Shown here in pieces: positions 36,601 to 48,140 of a stretch of 64,000 nucleotides of DNA (position 1 is the stretch's first letter; each line of letters opens with the position of its first letter). Location of the stretch: positions 108,336,731-108,400,730 of the forward strand of contig NC_092806.1 of assembly GCF_040954645.1 (NCBI RefSeq). The letters run 5' to 3'. Source of the DNA: Diabrotica undecimpunctata (Eukaryota > Arthropoda > Insecta > Coleoptera > Chrysomelidae). The position numbers were made by a program, and so were the translations under genes. Under the pieces are notes generated by a model that saw only the letters and a program-made list of their open reading frames with translations, was not told the origin of the DNA and made no database searches.

Positions 36601-36943
36601 CAATAAATCCTTGCATATTAATTTCTTTATTAAGAATATTAATTTTAAAATTGGCTAGTTTATCAATTTCACCCAACTTCTTATTATTTGCACCAATAAT
36701 TTTAATTTTTGGAATCTTTATTATATCTGATAGTTTTAATGTATTAAAAATAAAATTCTCCGAGACTAAAGTACTTTCTGAACCAGTATCTATCATAATC
36801 TTAATCATTTTATTTTTGGCCAAAGCATTTATATATATTAAATTAATAGATTCAATAATTTTCTCTTCATCTAAAGAAATAAATTCAGAAGGTTTTTCAT
36901 AATAGCAATGGCCTAACTTGTAATTCAGAAAGTTTACTGCACA
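33638..36943 (-). CDS. pol: Pol polyprotein: protease, RT, RNase H, integrase
   Basis: Made as a Gag-Pol fusion by -1 frameshifting; the pol frame is open from the slippery site to 33638, about 1100 codons. It has no ATG near its 5' end, which supports fusion. Residues are counted from 36823. Aspartic protease: IDTGSES, Asp 12. RT: LCLDARNINK, FTKIDLQHSFW, catalytic YIDD at 395-398. RNase H: LRTDAS, ELELASI, ETDRQAL, NIVADALSR. Integrase: HHCC-like zinc region ending CPICQLNK, then D800 (MDFISN), D859 (IIDNATYF), E894 (NPAERY), a D,D-35-E triad. A C-terminal FEGPYTI block resembles the GPY/F module. No chromodomain. No frameshift or stop within. Confidence 0.95.
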   Translation of the reverse strand, partial: CAVNFLNYKLGHCYYEKPSEFISLDEEKIIESINLIYINALAKNKMIKIMIDTGSESTLVSENFIFNTLKLSDIIKIPKIKIIGANNKKLGEIDKLANFKINILNKEINMQGFIVKDLCVDILMGNDELENKKVKIDFEEKMVTLEGQIIKFMQKDEVEEGIRVDRILLKENNDVYEEELYFDDREMSQKNVKNNYCSEYLRNGNFKQMDAYEAECVKLEARNNEYIMKNNFICKEDIMKVLNCPEEYKSIVVSILQQHKGLVNKENRIAQNYIHNIKVKEEKDFKTKSYPIPYKYREEVNKTINNMLEDGIIEKADTRFINPIVVVRKRSGEIRLCLDARNINKITEKQFEAPMSIDGILGRITGMSFFTKIDLQHSFWLIPLERKSRQYTGFQIDGVVYQFKVVPFGLQSSCSALCRCLHDILDQYEHFVIHYIDDILFFSKTAEDHEKHLKIIINRLDKVGLKINQEKCTFFQKEVIYLGYKLNTKGIEMDPERTQVIQEYKTPHNLRTLRGFIGIINYYKRMIPDLSIKEIPLLELLRKGVKWRWDQRRELAFQEIKNIFLSNLKIYYPDYTQPFILRTDASIERLSGVLLQIHDGVEYPIQFISRITKPHEKGYSVSELELASIIHCVTKLRFYLLGNEFTIETDRQALTSILNNKYGNSRIHRWSLILSEYCFEIKYISGKSNIVADALSRLENTSQKGQRTIKIGLNQLVESTGLYSKEEIIRDQINLSEKQKVLRKDGVYYKIINGIEVYVITRTLAKKILKNLHNNYMHIGSRKLWMLFRDNYFAMNDISIAKEITTQCPICQLNKEKNFKNQNTYKSNVVYEKLNTVSMDFISNLVLSPTGKKHILVIVDLYTKFIKLYPCSRTNVKTLKLYINQFFEEIGPFRNCIIDNATYFNNQKFRTFCEKKGINIHFTSIRHPQANPAERYIKEVIKYLRILCQNQQETWQQHIPQVEYFLNNTHNLNTEEVPEYLMFGHIGNRKWISEYNQDMLEQVMQKVNNRIRRKAEKYIRRQNRNIKKPITFQKGDQVLIRSLRKSNVKENRCKKLQPMFEGPYTIENQNGLNSYVLIDAENRLRGIFHINDIFQYHEEIE

Positions 36944-38529
36944 AAATTTTGATTATTAGAATTGTCAGATTGTATCTGACCACTTGGATCTGATGTCCTA
37001 TGTCTTTCCCTACTATGACTTCTACTCACATTTTCCTGCCTTGTACTATTTTGTTCCCTGTCTTCGCAGCTTCTATTCCTTCGAACACAATTTACCTGTC
37101 TGTTATAGTTAGGTCGCTCTGTATTTCTTCTATTATTAAAATCTTGTCTATTATTATTAGTACTGTCATTAAAATGTTGTCTATTATAATTAGTATTATT
37201 ATTAAAATTTTGTCTATTTGGATTACTGTTATTATTATTAAAATTTTGTAAATTATTACCATACCTAGTATTAATGTTATATGATTGTCTATATTGTTGA
37301 ATATCATTTTTATTATATTGAAAGTTATTATTGTTTTTTCTGTTGTTATTATTACTTGTCATATTGCCTCTTTGTATTCTTTGAATAAAATTAATAAAAC
37401 TATCTATTGTTTGAATATTTTGTACAGTTACTGTTTGGACAACATCAGCATCAAAATGTCTAGATACATTTAAGACTGTTTCATCCTCTCTAAGTGGTGG
37501 TTCTAAATATTTTGCAACTGTTATCAGTTTCAATGCATAATCTACCATATTTGATTTTAAATTGTGATTATACTTTCCAAAATATAGAATTTCTCTAAAC
37601 TTTGCTTGCTCTAATTCACCCCAATAATAATTTAAAAATTTATTTTCAAATGTTTGAAAGTTATCTAAATCATTTTCAATACTAGCAAACCAAGTTGCTG
37701 CATTGTCATTTAATGTCATTCTAATATAATCTTTAATATCATTAATATTATTCACCAATCTTAATTTATGTTTTAAACTATTTATGTATACTCTAGGATG
37801 CAAATTTTTTATATTACCAGAGAATTTAATCCCAGTCTCATTTGTTAAATTTAAGTAAGGTCTCCCTATGTCTCTTATTTGTGAAATATCATCTATTCTC
37901 TGTTCCACATTTCTTATTTGATTACAATTTATTTGGATATTTTGTTGTATATCGTCTAATTTTTCTTCTGTGTTTCTCCTGTCTTCGTTAATTTTTACTT
38001 CTAAGTTACATTTCTGTAACTCTATTTTCTGTTCTATATCTATCTTATTATCTTGAATAATCCTCTTTACTTCTGTCCTCTCATTGTCTATCCTTTTCTT
38101 GTAGTCATTCCGTATACTTTTTATTTCATTTGCTACTTTTTTCTCTGCAGCTTCAAGTTTTTTATCCATTTGTTTTTCCATTTGTTTTACAATTTTATTA
38201 TTATTATCTTCTATTTTCTTTTCTAATTTTCTATAATTCTCTTCCAATTTCTGTTCCATTTTTTTCATGTCTTCTTTGACTTCTTTTGAATTCTCTTCCA
38301 ATTTTTTTATGTCTTCTTTGATTTCTTTTGAATTCTCTTCTATTGTCTTGTTCATCTGCATCATTAATGACATCAAAGCTGCCATATTGACATTTTCCTC
38401 TCTTTCTGGATTCATTTCTGCAGTATCTTGTGGAACTTGAACTAAACTCTCCTCTTGTATAGGTTGTGTTTCTACTTCCACATCTTCTTCATTCTTTTTG
38501 CTTCTTGTACCTTTCTTTCCTTGAGACAT
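36934..38529 (-). CDS. gag: Gag polyprotein
   Basis: 531 residues from ATG 38529. Residues 1-50 are charged, 55-215 form a long Lys/Glu-rich coiled coil, about 230-390 is the retrotransposon capsid region (FSGNIKNLHPRVYINSLK, AATWFASIENDLDNF, FLNYYWGELEQAKF), and about 393-475 is very Asn-rich with repeated RQNFNNNT-like units. The tail is Arg/Ser-rich (RSHSRERHR). It forms the virus-like particle and packages RNA. No CCHC zinc knuckle is visible (isolated Cys only, in NCVRRNRSC), so RNA binding presumably uses the basic tail. It ends six codons after the frameshift site region at TAA 36934-36936. Confidence 0.93.
   Translation of the reverse strand: MSQGKKGTRSKKNEEDVEVETQPIQEESLVQVPQDTAEMNPEREENVNMAALMSLMMQMNKTIEENSKEIKEDIKKLEENSKEVKEDMKKMEQKLEENYRKLEKKIEDNNNKIVKQMEKQMDKKLEAAEKKVANEIKSIRNDYKKRIDNERTEVKRIIQDNKIDIEQKIELQKCNLEVKINEDRRNTEEKLDDIQQNIQINCNQIRNVEQRIDDISQIRDIGRPYLNLTNETGIKFSGNIKNLHPRVYINSLKHKLRLVNNINDIKDYIRMTLNDNAATWFASIENDLDNFQTFENKFLNYYWGELEQAKFREILYFGKYNHNLKSNMVDYALKLITVAKYLEPPLREDETVLNVSRHFDADVVQTVTVQNIQTIDSFINFIQRIQRGNMTSNNNNRKNNNNFQYNKNDIQQYRQSYNINTRYGNNLQNFNNNNSNPNRQNFNNNTNYNRQHFNDSTNNNRQDFNNRRNTERPNYNRQVNCVRRNRSCEDREQNSTRQENVSRSHSRERHRTSDPSGQIQSDNSNNQNFVQ
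36943..36949 (-). promoter_or_regulatory. -1 ribosomal frameshift slippery heptamer
   Basis: On the element strand the gag codons end CAA AAT TTT GTG CAG TAA. The heptamer A AAT TTT fits the canonical X XXY YYZ slippery pattern, two codons before the gag stop. Moving -1 here leads directly into the open pol frame, which has no stop from this point to 33638. A downstream pseudoknot was not evaluated. Confidence 0.8.
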
Positions 38530-38652
38530 CTTGAGACTTTACTTGTTCAAATATAATTAAAAATAAAATCTATAATTTTTTCTTTCTACTGATAATTAAT
38601 TTAATTATATGAGAGCACTTATCTTCCCAAACTAATTCTTTTAAATAGAGAG

Positions 38653-38670
38653 CCACCGCGTTGGGTGCCA
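38653..38670 (-). promoter_or_regulatory. tRNA primer-binding site
   Basis: Immediately inside the 5' LTR (3-nt gap) the element strand reads TGGCACCCAACGCGGTGG. TGG matches the tRNA CCA end. The sequence resembles the lysine-tRNA primer site (TGGCGCCCAACG...) with a few mismatches, so a Lys or related tRNA is the likely primer. Confidence 0.75.
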
Positions 38671-38673
38671 AAT

Positions 38674-40106
38674 TGTTATGATGTGTTTTTTGTTTGAGTG
38701 AAGAGCAATGAGTATTTTTAATAATATAATATATAGGGTTTTTATCGCGGTTCTCAAAGAATTAGCTTGTAAGTACTTTTTTAAATTATCTTTATTATAA
38801 CTATTATGAAACACACATATATATCTAACCTAGTCAATGTAAAATTAAAATAAACTATCTTTAAACTGATATTCTTATAAAACTAATTAAATTCTATAGA
38901 CAATCTAAAATTTAAACAAACTATCTTCAAAATTGAAATTGTTATGACACTAACTAAATTATATTAACAAAATTTTGTACCTTTCTTTCACTGAATGCCT
39001 AAATGAACTGTTTTCCACTATATATATTCTAATCACCACTGAATGTCTTTGTACTTCGGTTATCCTTGTTTTTGTGAAAATTTCTTTTTTCAATTATCAG
39101 CTTCTACCAATTTAAGATATATTTTTCTTCACCAGCATTTATATACCACCAACCAAACCAGCAAACAGCATTTATATTTATTCTTCTTTTCCATTTCCAT
39201 TTTCTATACCAATATCCAATTATTATAAGTTGATTTATACTAATCTCCAACCATAATATAATTTAATTTCTTCCAATATACTTTTATAATCTTCAATAAT
39301 TATTTGTGTATAATTATAAATGTGCATTAATTATATGCATAATTTTTAATCTTCATTTAACTCACTATATTAAACATTTTGACTATTTGTACTTGATTCA
39401 CTGACTCCAACTAACTTTCATAATAAACTGCTTGACTTCTGACTAAAAAACTTAAAAACTGCCTGACTTCTAACTAAAAACTTCTAAAACTGCCCTACTT
39501 TAGACTAAAAACTTTCAAAAACTGCCATCTTGAATCCAAATCACGGGTATTTATATCTTTTGGACATTCTAGAACCATCTCGTAAGAGATCATGTTCCAA
39601 TTTGTTCTATTTCATACTTGTATGAATTTTCTGGAACAAACCATTTCGCAAACATGGCCATCTCCGGAGATCCAGAGAATTCCATTCTTTTCTATTAATA
39701 ATTTTGTTTACATTTAGGCTTTTCAGATCAGAATATATAATTAAATTATTAACTTAACATTCTAATTTAATAAAATACACATTTCAAACAATATATTATT
39801 ATAACCCACTTTATATTGTAAATATTCTTAAACGTCACTTCAGAGTATAAATATCTGTCAATCTCCGAGAGTATTTTTGGTTGCCTAAGCACATGGCTCA
39901 CTTATATATATTTACAATATTAAAATTACTAAATACAACTTTTTACAATTATTATATGCTAATTTATTAAAAATGCCCTCACATAAATATATTTTTATTA
40001 ATTTCTCTAGTATATAACTTATTTAAAATAATCAAATACTTTTTTATATCTAATATTATGTAGTATATAACTTATAAATTATTTTCTATAAACCCTAATC
40101 GTATCA
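38674..40106 (-). repeat. 5' LTR of the Gypsy element
   Basis: 1433 bp and nearly identical to the left LTR. It contains the promoter and polyadenylation signals of the element, which I did not resolve. The ~31-bp repeats are at about 39424-39531. Confidence 0.96.
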
Positions 40107-41700
<1,594 letters not shown>

Positions 41701-43768
41701 TGCATTCTCCTGTTCAGTTCCACTATTTCTTAAGTGTGGCTTTCTGTTATTGTAGTATGTTATAACATAATTCTTCTTTTTTCCACTAATTCTAAGATTT
41801 TCCCTGACATTTAATGTTTGTTTTTTTTGTGTTTTACGCGGTGTGCACTCTTTTTTCTTGGAATATATTCAACTTTTTATTCCATTTTACGTTTTATTTT
41901 TACCTTCTAATATTTGCGGTTTTTGTTTGTTGATCAGTTTCATCTGGATTTCTTCTATATTATTTACCCAGTTCTATCCCGCTCATATTTAAATAAACAA
42001 TACTGATTGTCCGTTTTTCTCCCACTTAGCTTTAAACCTTTTACTTTCAGCGCTGTTTACATGCTTGTTGTCTTTGCTTTAACTTTTTTTTAGCATTTCG
42101 TAAAAATAGTACATTCTGAGCATGCAGTAAACAAAAGGAATTTCCACCTAGAACACCGCAATAAACAAAAATAATTTAAAAGAAGAAATTTCTTACTTTA
42201 ATGATAAAATTTCTAATATCTGTTATGCTTTAATACAGTTGATACACCGGAATAACCATCAATGTTTTAAAAAACTCACATGTAGATTTGATAAAAATTT
42301 GAAGAGAGATTGAATTGTCCGACTTATAACCCACTCTGCATTGGTTATATATTTTCGAGGATATACAGTTGCAAAATACTTGTTGAAGTTATCAAGTAAA
42401 CAAGGTTTGATGATTCCATAATTTTTTAATTAAAAATTCTGAAAATTGTGCTGTGTACACGAAACAGATTATTTCAAACGGATGAGAGAGTTGAAAATCA
42501 AACAGGGTTACCCAAGAGGCTCTTTAATTAATTTTATAGGTTAAAATCTGATGCATGGATCCAGATAAAATTATAAAATGTATTTTCTGCTTGATTTGGA
42601 CCCATTAATTATTTTGTGGTTAATTTTCCAAAATATAGGATATATTTACTTTCCCTCAAGAGTTTCTTTACAGAATAATATGTAAATGGAATATTTAAAG
42701 AAAATAAAAAAAATGTCCAATAACACATTGTTTCTCACAATTGATCTATAAAACATATGACAGGAGAGGACAAATTATAAAATACTAGATGACCTGACAG
42801 ACATTGTCCTGTCTTAGTTATATAATTAAAAAAATAAGTAGAATCTCACCTGTTTCTGGAAACCAATATATGACGTCAATTTGACTTGACCACTGGCATA
42901 ACAAAATACAGTGGATTAACCTTCTAATTTCACATACACACGCATACACGCAGTGATCAACCCTGCCTCTAAGGAACATGTGTATACCACTATAAAATGG
43001 GATCCACATATCCGAGGATAAAACTGGTCACACTTCGCTATTGAAGTGTTACTTATCTGGTTTCCAGGATTTTTTTTCACCCCTCCCTATCGTATGACCT
43101 ACATGGGAAGGCTCTCAGGCTACAAGAGAGGTAATGGAACATCTTCTGTTTTTTATGATTGTGGTTAGGCTAAATATTTATAGTGGTAACAGATATATCT
43201 GCTTTTCTCCCTATTTACTTTACTGACTCTATTAAAATTATTCTACTGTACAGCGGGACTTAAGTCCCCAAAGACAAAGTGTGTGTTTTGAACAGAGAAC
43301 CACCAACCTACGTTAATGACTTTCTGTCCAAAATATTGTGTGTGCTTGATCACTCAGCCGCCGATTTGGCAAAATAAATTTTGTTCTCCTCGCTGGTTCG
43401 GCAATCGAGGGTTCCGGCCAACGAGCCCATGTTTGTCGCACATGACCTCGATGCTCAGATTTCACGAAAAGGTCCTCATCTGACCTGGCTAAAGGACCTA
43501 AGCCTGTGAGGCTGTTATAAAAGACACAACGGGCTTTTTTTTTAAATATAAATTTATTTCTAACGGATCAGTATTTACTATAATATGTAAGGATTTGCAA
43601 GCTTGGTTGGTATAGACAGGAGAGCGGATTTTTTTGACTTTTTTAATTGTTTTTGTTTTTTTCTTCTAATGCTAAAACTATAACTAGAGTGTGCGTGAGT
43701 TAGGATATGCATGTCTAGGTGTATACGGTCATTACACACCCCGTGTATATTGTACTTATTACTATAAG
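41701..43768. other. Spacer, no gene recognised
   Basis: The first ~400 bp may still be LINE 5' sequence on the minus strand, too decayed to call. The stretch 43060-43520 has a more balanced base composition but no open frame and no tRNA fold I trust. The minus-strand open frame at 42818-43009 has no recognised motif. Confidence 0.45.
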
Positions 43769-43778
43769 TAGCTTTGCT

Positions 43779-44739
43779 TCTTCTTCTTCATGTGCCTTGT
43801 CCGTTCCGAATGTTGGCAATCAACATGGCTATTCTGACTTTGTTTACGGCAGATCTGAATAGTTCAGCAGATGACAATCTAAACCATTGCCGCAAGTTTT
43901 GGAGCCACGAGTGTCTTCTCCTCCCTGGACCCCTTCTGGATCCTTCTGCTGTCTATTTTCCCTTGAACGATCAGTTGTAGTACTCTATATTTATTATGTC
44001 TCATAACGTGACCCAAGTATTCCAACTTTCTTTTCTTTATACTTATTCCTACCTCTCTCTCTTTACCTATCCGGCGTAGTACCTCTTCGTTGGTCACGTG
44101 CTCAGTCTAGGATATACGTAATATACGTCGGTAAGCCCACATTTCGAAGGCCTCTACTTTTTTCATCAATGCTGCGGTCATTGTCCACGCCTCCATTCCA
44201 TATAACAAAACCGGGAATACATAACATTTCAGAAGTCGAAATTTGAGAGGTAGGGTGAGGCTTTTAGAGGTGAAAATTTGCTTCATGCTAGTGAACGATG
44301 CTCTTGCCTTTTCTACTCTTATACGTATTTCCTTCGCTTGATCCCAATTTGAGTTAACTGTTGTTCCCAAGTAGATGTACGAATCCACGTGTTCAATTCT
44401 TTCATTGTCTAATATCAGTTGCTGTGGTGGTTGTTGGGTTTTGCTTACTAACATCCATTTGGTTTTTGTGATATTTAGTCTGAGTCCGTATTGTGCACTT
44501 GTTTTTTGTATCTTACTCATTAGGCAACTCAGTTCCTCCATGCTACTTGCTAGAATCACACTGTCATCAGCATACCTTATGTTATTAATTATTTCTCCAT
44601 TTATCTTTATGCCTTCTGTGCTTTCCTCCAGCGCTGTCTTAAATACTTCTTCTGAGTACATATTAAAGACAATAGGAGACAAGATACAGCCCTGTCGTAC
44701 CCCTTTCTTGATCTCAATTTTATTGGTCAATGTAGATCC
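43779..44739 (-). mobile_element. 961-bp 5'-truncated LINE with 10-bp TSD
   Basis: Minus-strand LINE 3' portion flanked by TAGCTTTGCT (43769-43778 and 44740-44749). It carries KKGVRQGCILSPIVFNMYSE near 44690, NIRYADDSVILASS near 44580, SYIYLGTTVNSNWD near 44370, the AWTMTAALMKK and WAYRRILRIS block near 44140, then after a frameshift near 44100 TNEEVLRRIGKEREV and the tail down to 43880. The 3' end reads GGCACATGAAGAAGAAG, the (GAA)n tail of the same family as the other nested copies. Two long open segments remain, so it is fairly young. Confidence 0.88.
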
Positions 44740-44929
44740 TAGCTTTGCTACCTCTTCCTTTTCAGGGCATCGGTTCCTATTGTTACAAACTACCATCTTT
44801 TAGATGGTCGGATGTAATCATAGTCTCGGCTTTTCTTATGGCTTTCCCGTTTGTTAATTGTTGTTTTTTGACTATCCTGTAGCTATCTTAGTCTTCATTA
44901 TTCTTCTTCTTCTTCCCTATATTCGGCTA

Positions 44930-45521
44930 TCTGTTACTTCATCCGTCTATGTACCGCCCTTATGTTTTCATCATAATCCGTCAATTCTCTTAGCTTCCTA
45001 TTGGAGTTGTTTCTCAGTCCTTTAAATATTTCATAGGCTCTTTGATCCAATGTCCTAAGGATTCTTTTTTACCTAGAGTCTCTAAATACGAATCTTAGTG
45101 GTACGTATTTAGGTATTTTTAATGCATGTCTAATCATGTTGTTCTGAGCTGTTTGTGTTTTCTTTTTTGCTCTTGCATGTGTGTCCTTATGCGGCAGAGG
45201 CATGTGTTAGTAAGGGCATTACGCTATTAGCTACTGTCATTTTTGTTTTAAATCGTACTTTACTCTTTCTGTCCATTAGCGAAGAGAGTTGACTTCTTAT
45301 TACCCTTACTTTGTAGAGAGCTTGCTTCACGTGTTCGCTAAATGTTAGTTTCCTGTCAAGTATCACTCCAAGATATTTTAATTGAATTATCCATTCTACA
45401 GGTGTATTTGCTTTAATGATTTCCATGCCCGGTCTACTTTTGTCCGGTCTACTTTTTCCATGTCTTTACATAACGGCTTGTGTGTTGTCGGGGTTTAAAG
45501 CGATCTTTCATTTGATGCACC
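44930..45521 (-). pseudogene. Jockey-like LINE RT, 3' segment
   Basis: Minus strand: NPDNTQAVM-like block near 45480, then the open segment QLKYLGVILDRKLTFSEHVKQAL (45380-45310) and SSLMDRKSK, the thumb region of Jockey-like RTs, followed by TLDQRAYEIFKGLRNNSNRKLREL near 45030. It is the continuation of the Jockey-like fragment at 47873-48140; the two are separated by the RTE-like insertion and its 11-bp TSD. The stretch 44750-44930 is probably its 3' UTR. Confidence 0.75.
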
Positions 45522-45532
45522 ATCTCTATAAT
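45522..45532. repeat. RTE-like insertion TSD, left copy
   Basis: ATCTCTATAAT, repeated exactly at 47862-47872. Confidence 0.85.
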
Positions 45533-47861
45533 CTCTTTGTCAACCATTTTCCATCCACTCCTGAATGTAGGTCTCTCCCAATTGCTTCCATCTTTCTCTA
45601 TCTTGCGCCAATCTAATCCAGTGTTTGCCTGCCACTGTTCTTATGTCATCTACCCATCTTTTTTGAGGTCTTCCCGTGCTTCTTGTTGTTGTCCTTGGTC
45701 TCCATTCTAGAATTCTCCGTGTCCACCTGTTGTCACTATTCGGGCTACGTGACCTGCCCAGCGCCATTTCATTTTTGCAATTTCTTCCACAATATCCCTA
45801 ATCTTCGTTCTACGTCTTATCTCGGTGTTTCTAATCTTGTCTCTTAGTGATATTCCAAGCATGATTCGTTCCATTGCTCTTTGCGTTGTTTCTAATTTTT
45901 TAGCAGATTTTTTGGTAAGGGCTACTGTCTCCAAGCCGTAAGTACAAACTGGTAGTATGCATGTGTTATACACCTTTTTCTTTTTTAAGTTTACAGGAAT
46001 GGAGTTGTTTTTCAAGATATATGCTAATTTGCCGAAAGCGCCCCATGCCAGTTGTGTTCTTCTTTTAATTTCAGCATCTTGATTTGGTTTTCCTAGTTTG
46101 ATAACATGACCTAGATATACATAATGTTCAACATTTTCTATGGTATGATTTTGTATTGTTATATTTGTCTGGTCTCTGCTCAGTATTTTTGTTTTGCTGT
46201 AGTTCATTTTTAAGCCTACCGCTCCTGAAACTGCATTTAATTGTTGTAACATATCATTTAGTTCTTGGATATTATCGGCTATTAAAACTGTCATCTGCGA
46301 ATCGCAAGTGGTTTAAGTATGATCCGTCGACGTTGATACCCTTATTGTTCCATTCTAGTTTCTTAAAAATGTCTTCTAGAGCAAGGGTAAATAGTTTGGG
46401 AGAGATGGTGTCTCCTTGTCTTACTCCCCGTTGTAGTCTTATGGGATTAGTTTTTGTGCTTTCGTCCAGCTTTATCTGCATGGTGGCATTTTCATATATG
46501 TTTTTAATTATGTTAGTGTATCTTGAATCTATACGTGCATTTTCTAGAGATTCAAGCACTGCCCATAATTCGATGGAATCGAATGCTTTATGGAAATCGA
46601 CGAACGCCATATGAATTGGAACATTATACTTGGTGCATTTTTCTATCAGTGTTCTTACGGTGTGCAAGTGGTCTATGGTACTAAAATGTTTTCTGAATCC
46701 AGCCTGCTCGATAGGTTGATAGAAATAGAGCTTATGTGTTAGGCGGTTGGTTATGATTTTAGTTAGTAATTTATACAGATGTGAGAGCAAGGATATTGGT
46801 CGGTAATTCTCGATGTTTGCTTTGTCTCCTTTCTTGAATAGTAAAATGACTTCGGAGTTGTACCATTCTTGAGGAATCTTTCCTTCATCAATTACTTTAT
46901 TAAATAAAATATTTAATACCTGTTCTATTTTTCTTCCACCAATTTTCAACATTTCGACTGTAACTTTATCCTCTCCCGGACATTTATTCGTTTTTAGTTG
47001 ATTTAGGGCCATTCTTATTTCATAGTCGGTTATGTCCGGTATTTCTTCTGAGCCGGTGTTAATTATTGTTCGTTCAGTACGTCGTTGTTGTGGTTGTGTA
47101 TTTGCGGAGTATAATTTAGTGTAGAATTTTTCAATGGCCTCGCTTATTTCCTTTCTGTCTCGGACGGTTACGTTTTTCTCATTTTTTTATTTCTATGATT
47201 TTTCTTGTGCCGTTTGAGTTTTTTGCTTTGAGTACTTTCATATTGCAGTTATCTTGTATTATATTTTTTATTAGATTGTTAGTATAGTTTCTATCTACGG
47301 GAATGGTATAGCTGTAGCAGCAACGAATTGTTTCGGTCAGCAGTTTCGAAAATACGTATAGCCCTGATGATCGCCAACCTTCGGAACGAAGATGGCACTT
47401 GAAGAAGAAGAATAGTTTTTATGATCGTTCCTAATTTCTTTCTTCACGTTTTTGTTTAAACTTTTAAAGCTGTCCGAAGTTCGATCTGTTCTGTTTCGTC
47501 TTTCTTTTAGTAATTTAATTGTATTAGGTTGAAGTTTAGATGTTTTGGCTGTTTTCGTGTTTGAGCATATTTTCTTAACCGATGTTGTTACAGTTACTTT
47601 TATTTTATTGGCTAGTCCGTTTATATCCATTTGTCTCAGTGTCTCTACTGATTTTAGTCTTGTGCTTAGCTCTTTTTGGTATTCCGTTTGTTTTTGAAAT
47701 AGAACATCGGTGGTTGGGTATCGTTCTCGTTTAATAAGTTTGTTTCGTTCTACTCTTGTCTGTATTTTAATATTCGCTCTAACCAATCTATGGTCACTTC
47801 CGGTATAGAATTTGTTTAGTACTGTCACGTCGGTACATATGTTTTTGTTATTGGAGAGTAT
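45533..47861 (-). mobile_element. RTE-like LINE nested in the Jockey-like LINE
   Basis: ~2.33-kb minus-strand insertion flanked by ATCTCTATAAT. It begins in the endonuclease C-terminus (FYTGSDHRLVRANIK near 47800), then a basic connector, RT (NKCPGEDKVTVEMLK near 46975, NYRPISLLSHLYKLL near 46800, FVDFHKAFDSIELW near 46605, RGVRQGDTISPKLFTLALED near 46435, LRFADD near 46305), thumb (HYVYLGHVIKLGK near 46125), and the RTE-type tail WAGHVAR and GRPQKRWVDDIRT ...RLAQDRERW near 45640. It is 5'-truncated. Two frameshifts are visible, near 46290 and 45710. A 117-bp LINE fragment is inserted at 47295. Large open frames show it is relatively young. Confidence 0.88.
47295..47411 (+). mobile_element. 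117-bp LINE 3'-end fragment nested in the RTE-like element
   Basis: Extremely 5'-truncated plus-strand copy of the (GAA)n-tailed LINE, matching 16376-16471 including CCAACCTTCGGAACGAAG and the GAAGAAGAAG tail. Flanked by ATAGTTTCTAT (47284-47294) and ATAGTTTTTAT (47412-47422), an 11-bp TSD with one mismatch. Removing it rejoins the RTE-like reading frame (HKNY into TNNL). Confidence 0.88.
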
Positions 47862-47872
47862 ATCTCTATAAT

Positions 47873-48140
47873 AGAAACTATTAAGTGCTCTTTGCAGATG
47901 ACTGGTTGCTAGGTTCGGGTCTCTGCAGCTAGCTGCGATAGCTGAATCGCCTGCGTTTGGTTTACCAGTATTCTGGGATCTATTGGAGTTTCGGCCGTGC
48001 TAATAGTATATAAGTTACTCGACAGCACTGCCCCTGCGGAACTCCGGCTTCCAGGTCCGAGTTTGGACAGGGTTGGCCCTATCAGAACTCTAAACCTTTT
48101 GTTCGCCAGGTATGACGCAAGGAGACATGCCATTGACTCA
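47873..48140 (-). pseudogene. Jockey-like LINE RT, 5' segment
   Basis: Minus strand: SYLANKRFRVLIGPTLS near 48100, a decayed GVPQGSVLSP block (SSAGAVLSSNLYTIS), AETPIDPRIL near 47990, AIQLSQLAAETRT near 47925, then TSHLQRALNSF near 47890. It continues at 45521 after the RTE-like insertion. The catalytic FADD box itself is decayed. Confidence 0.72.

Larger units (their letters stand above)
31655..40106 (-). mobile_element. Young, apparently intact Gypsy (Ty3) LTR retrotransposon
   Basis: An 8452-bp element on the minus strand, inserted in a (TA)n tract with an ATAT TSD. LTRs are 31655-33076 (3' LTR of the element) and 38674-40106 (5' LTR); both start TGTTATG and end GTATCA on the plus strand. 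Order in transcription: 5' LTR, primer-binding site, gag, -1 frameshift, pol (protease, RT, RNase H, integrase), polypurine tract, 3' LTR. No env-like ORF is present in the ~560 bp after pol. By eye the LTRs differ by one substitution and one ~11-bp indel over ~1.42 kb, so insertion was very recent. Both ORFs are open. It is the only element here that could still be active. Confidence 0.96.

Noticed and set aside
43380..43520. tRNA or tRNA-derived SINE (B-box-like GGTTCGGCAATC)
   Set aside because: I could not fold a cloverleaf or find an A box at the right distance, and no SINE tail is visible.
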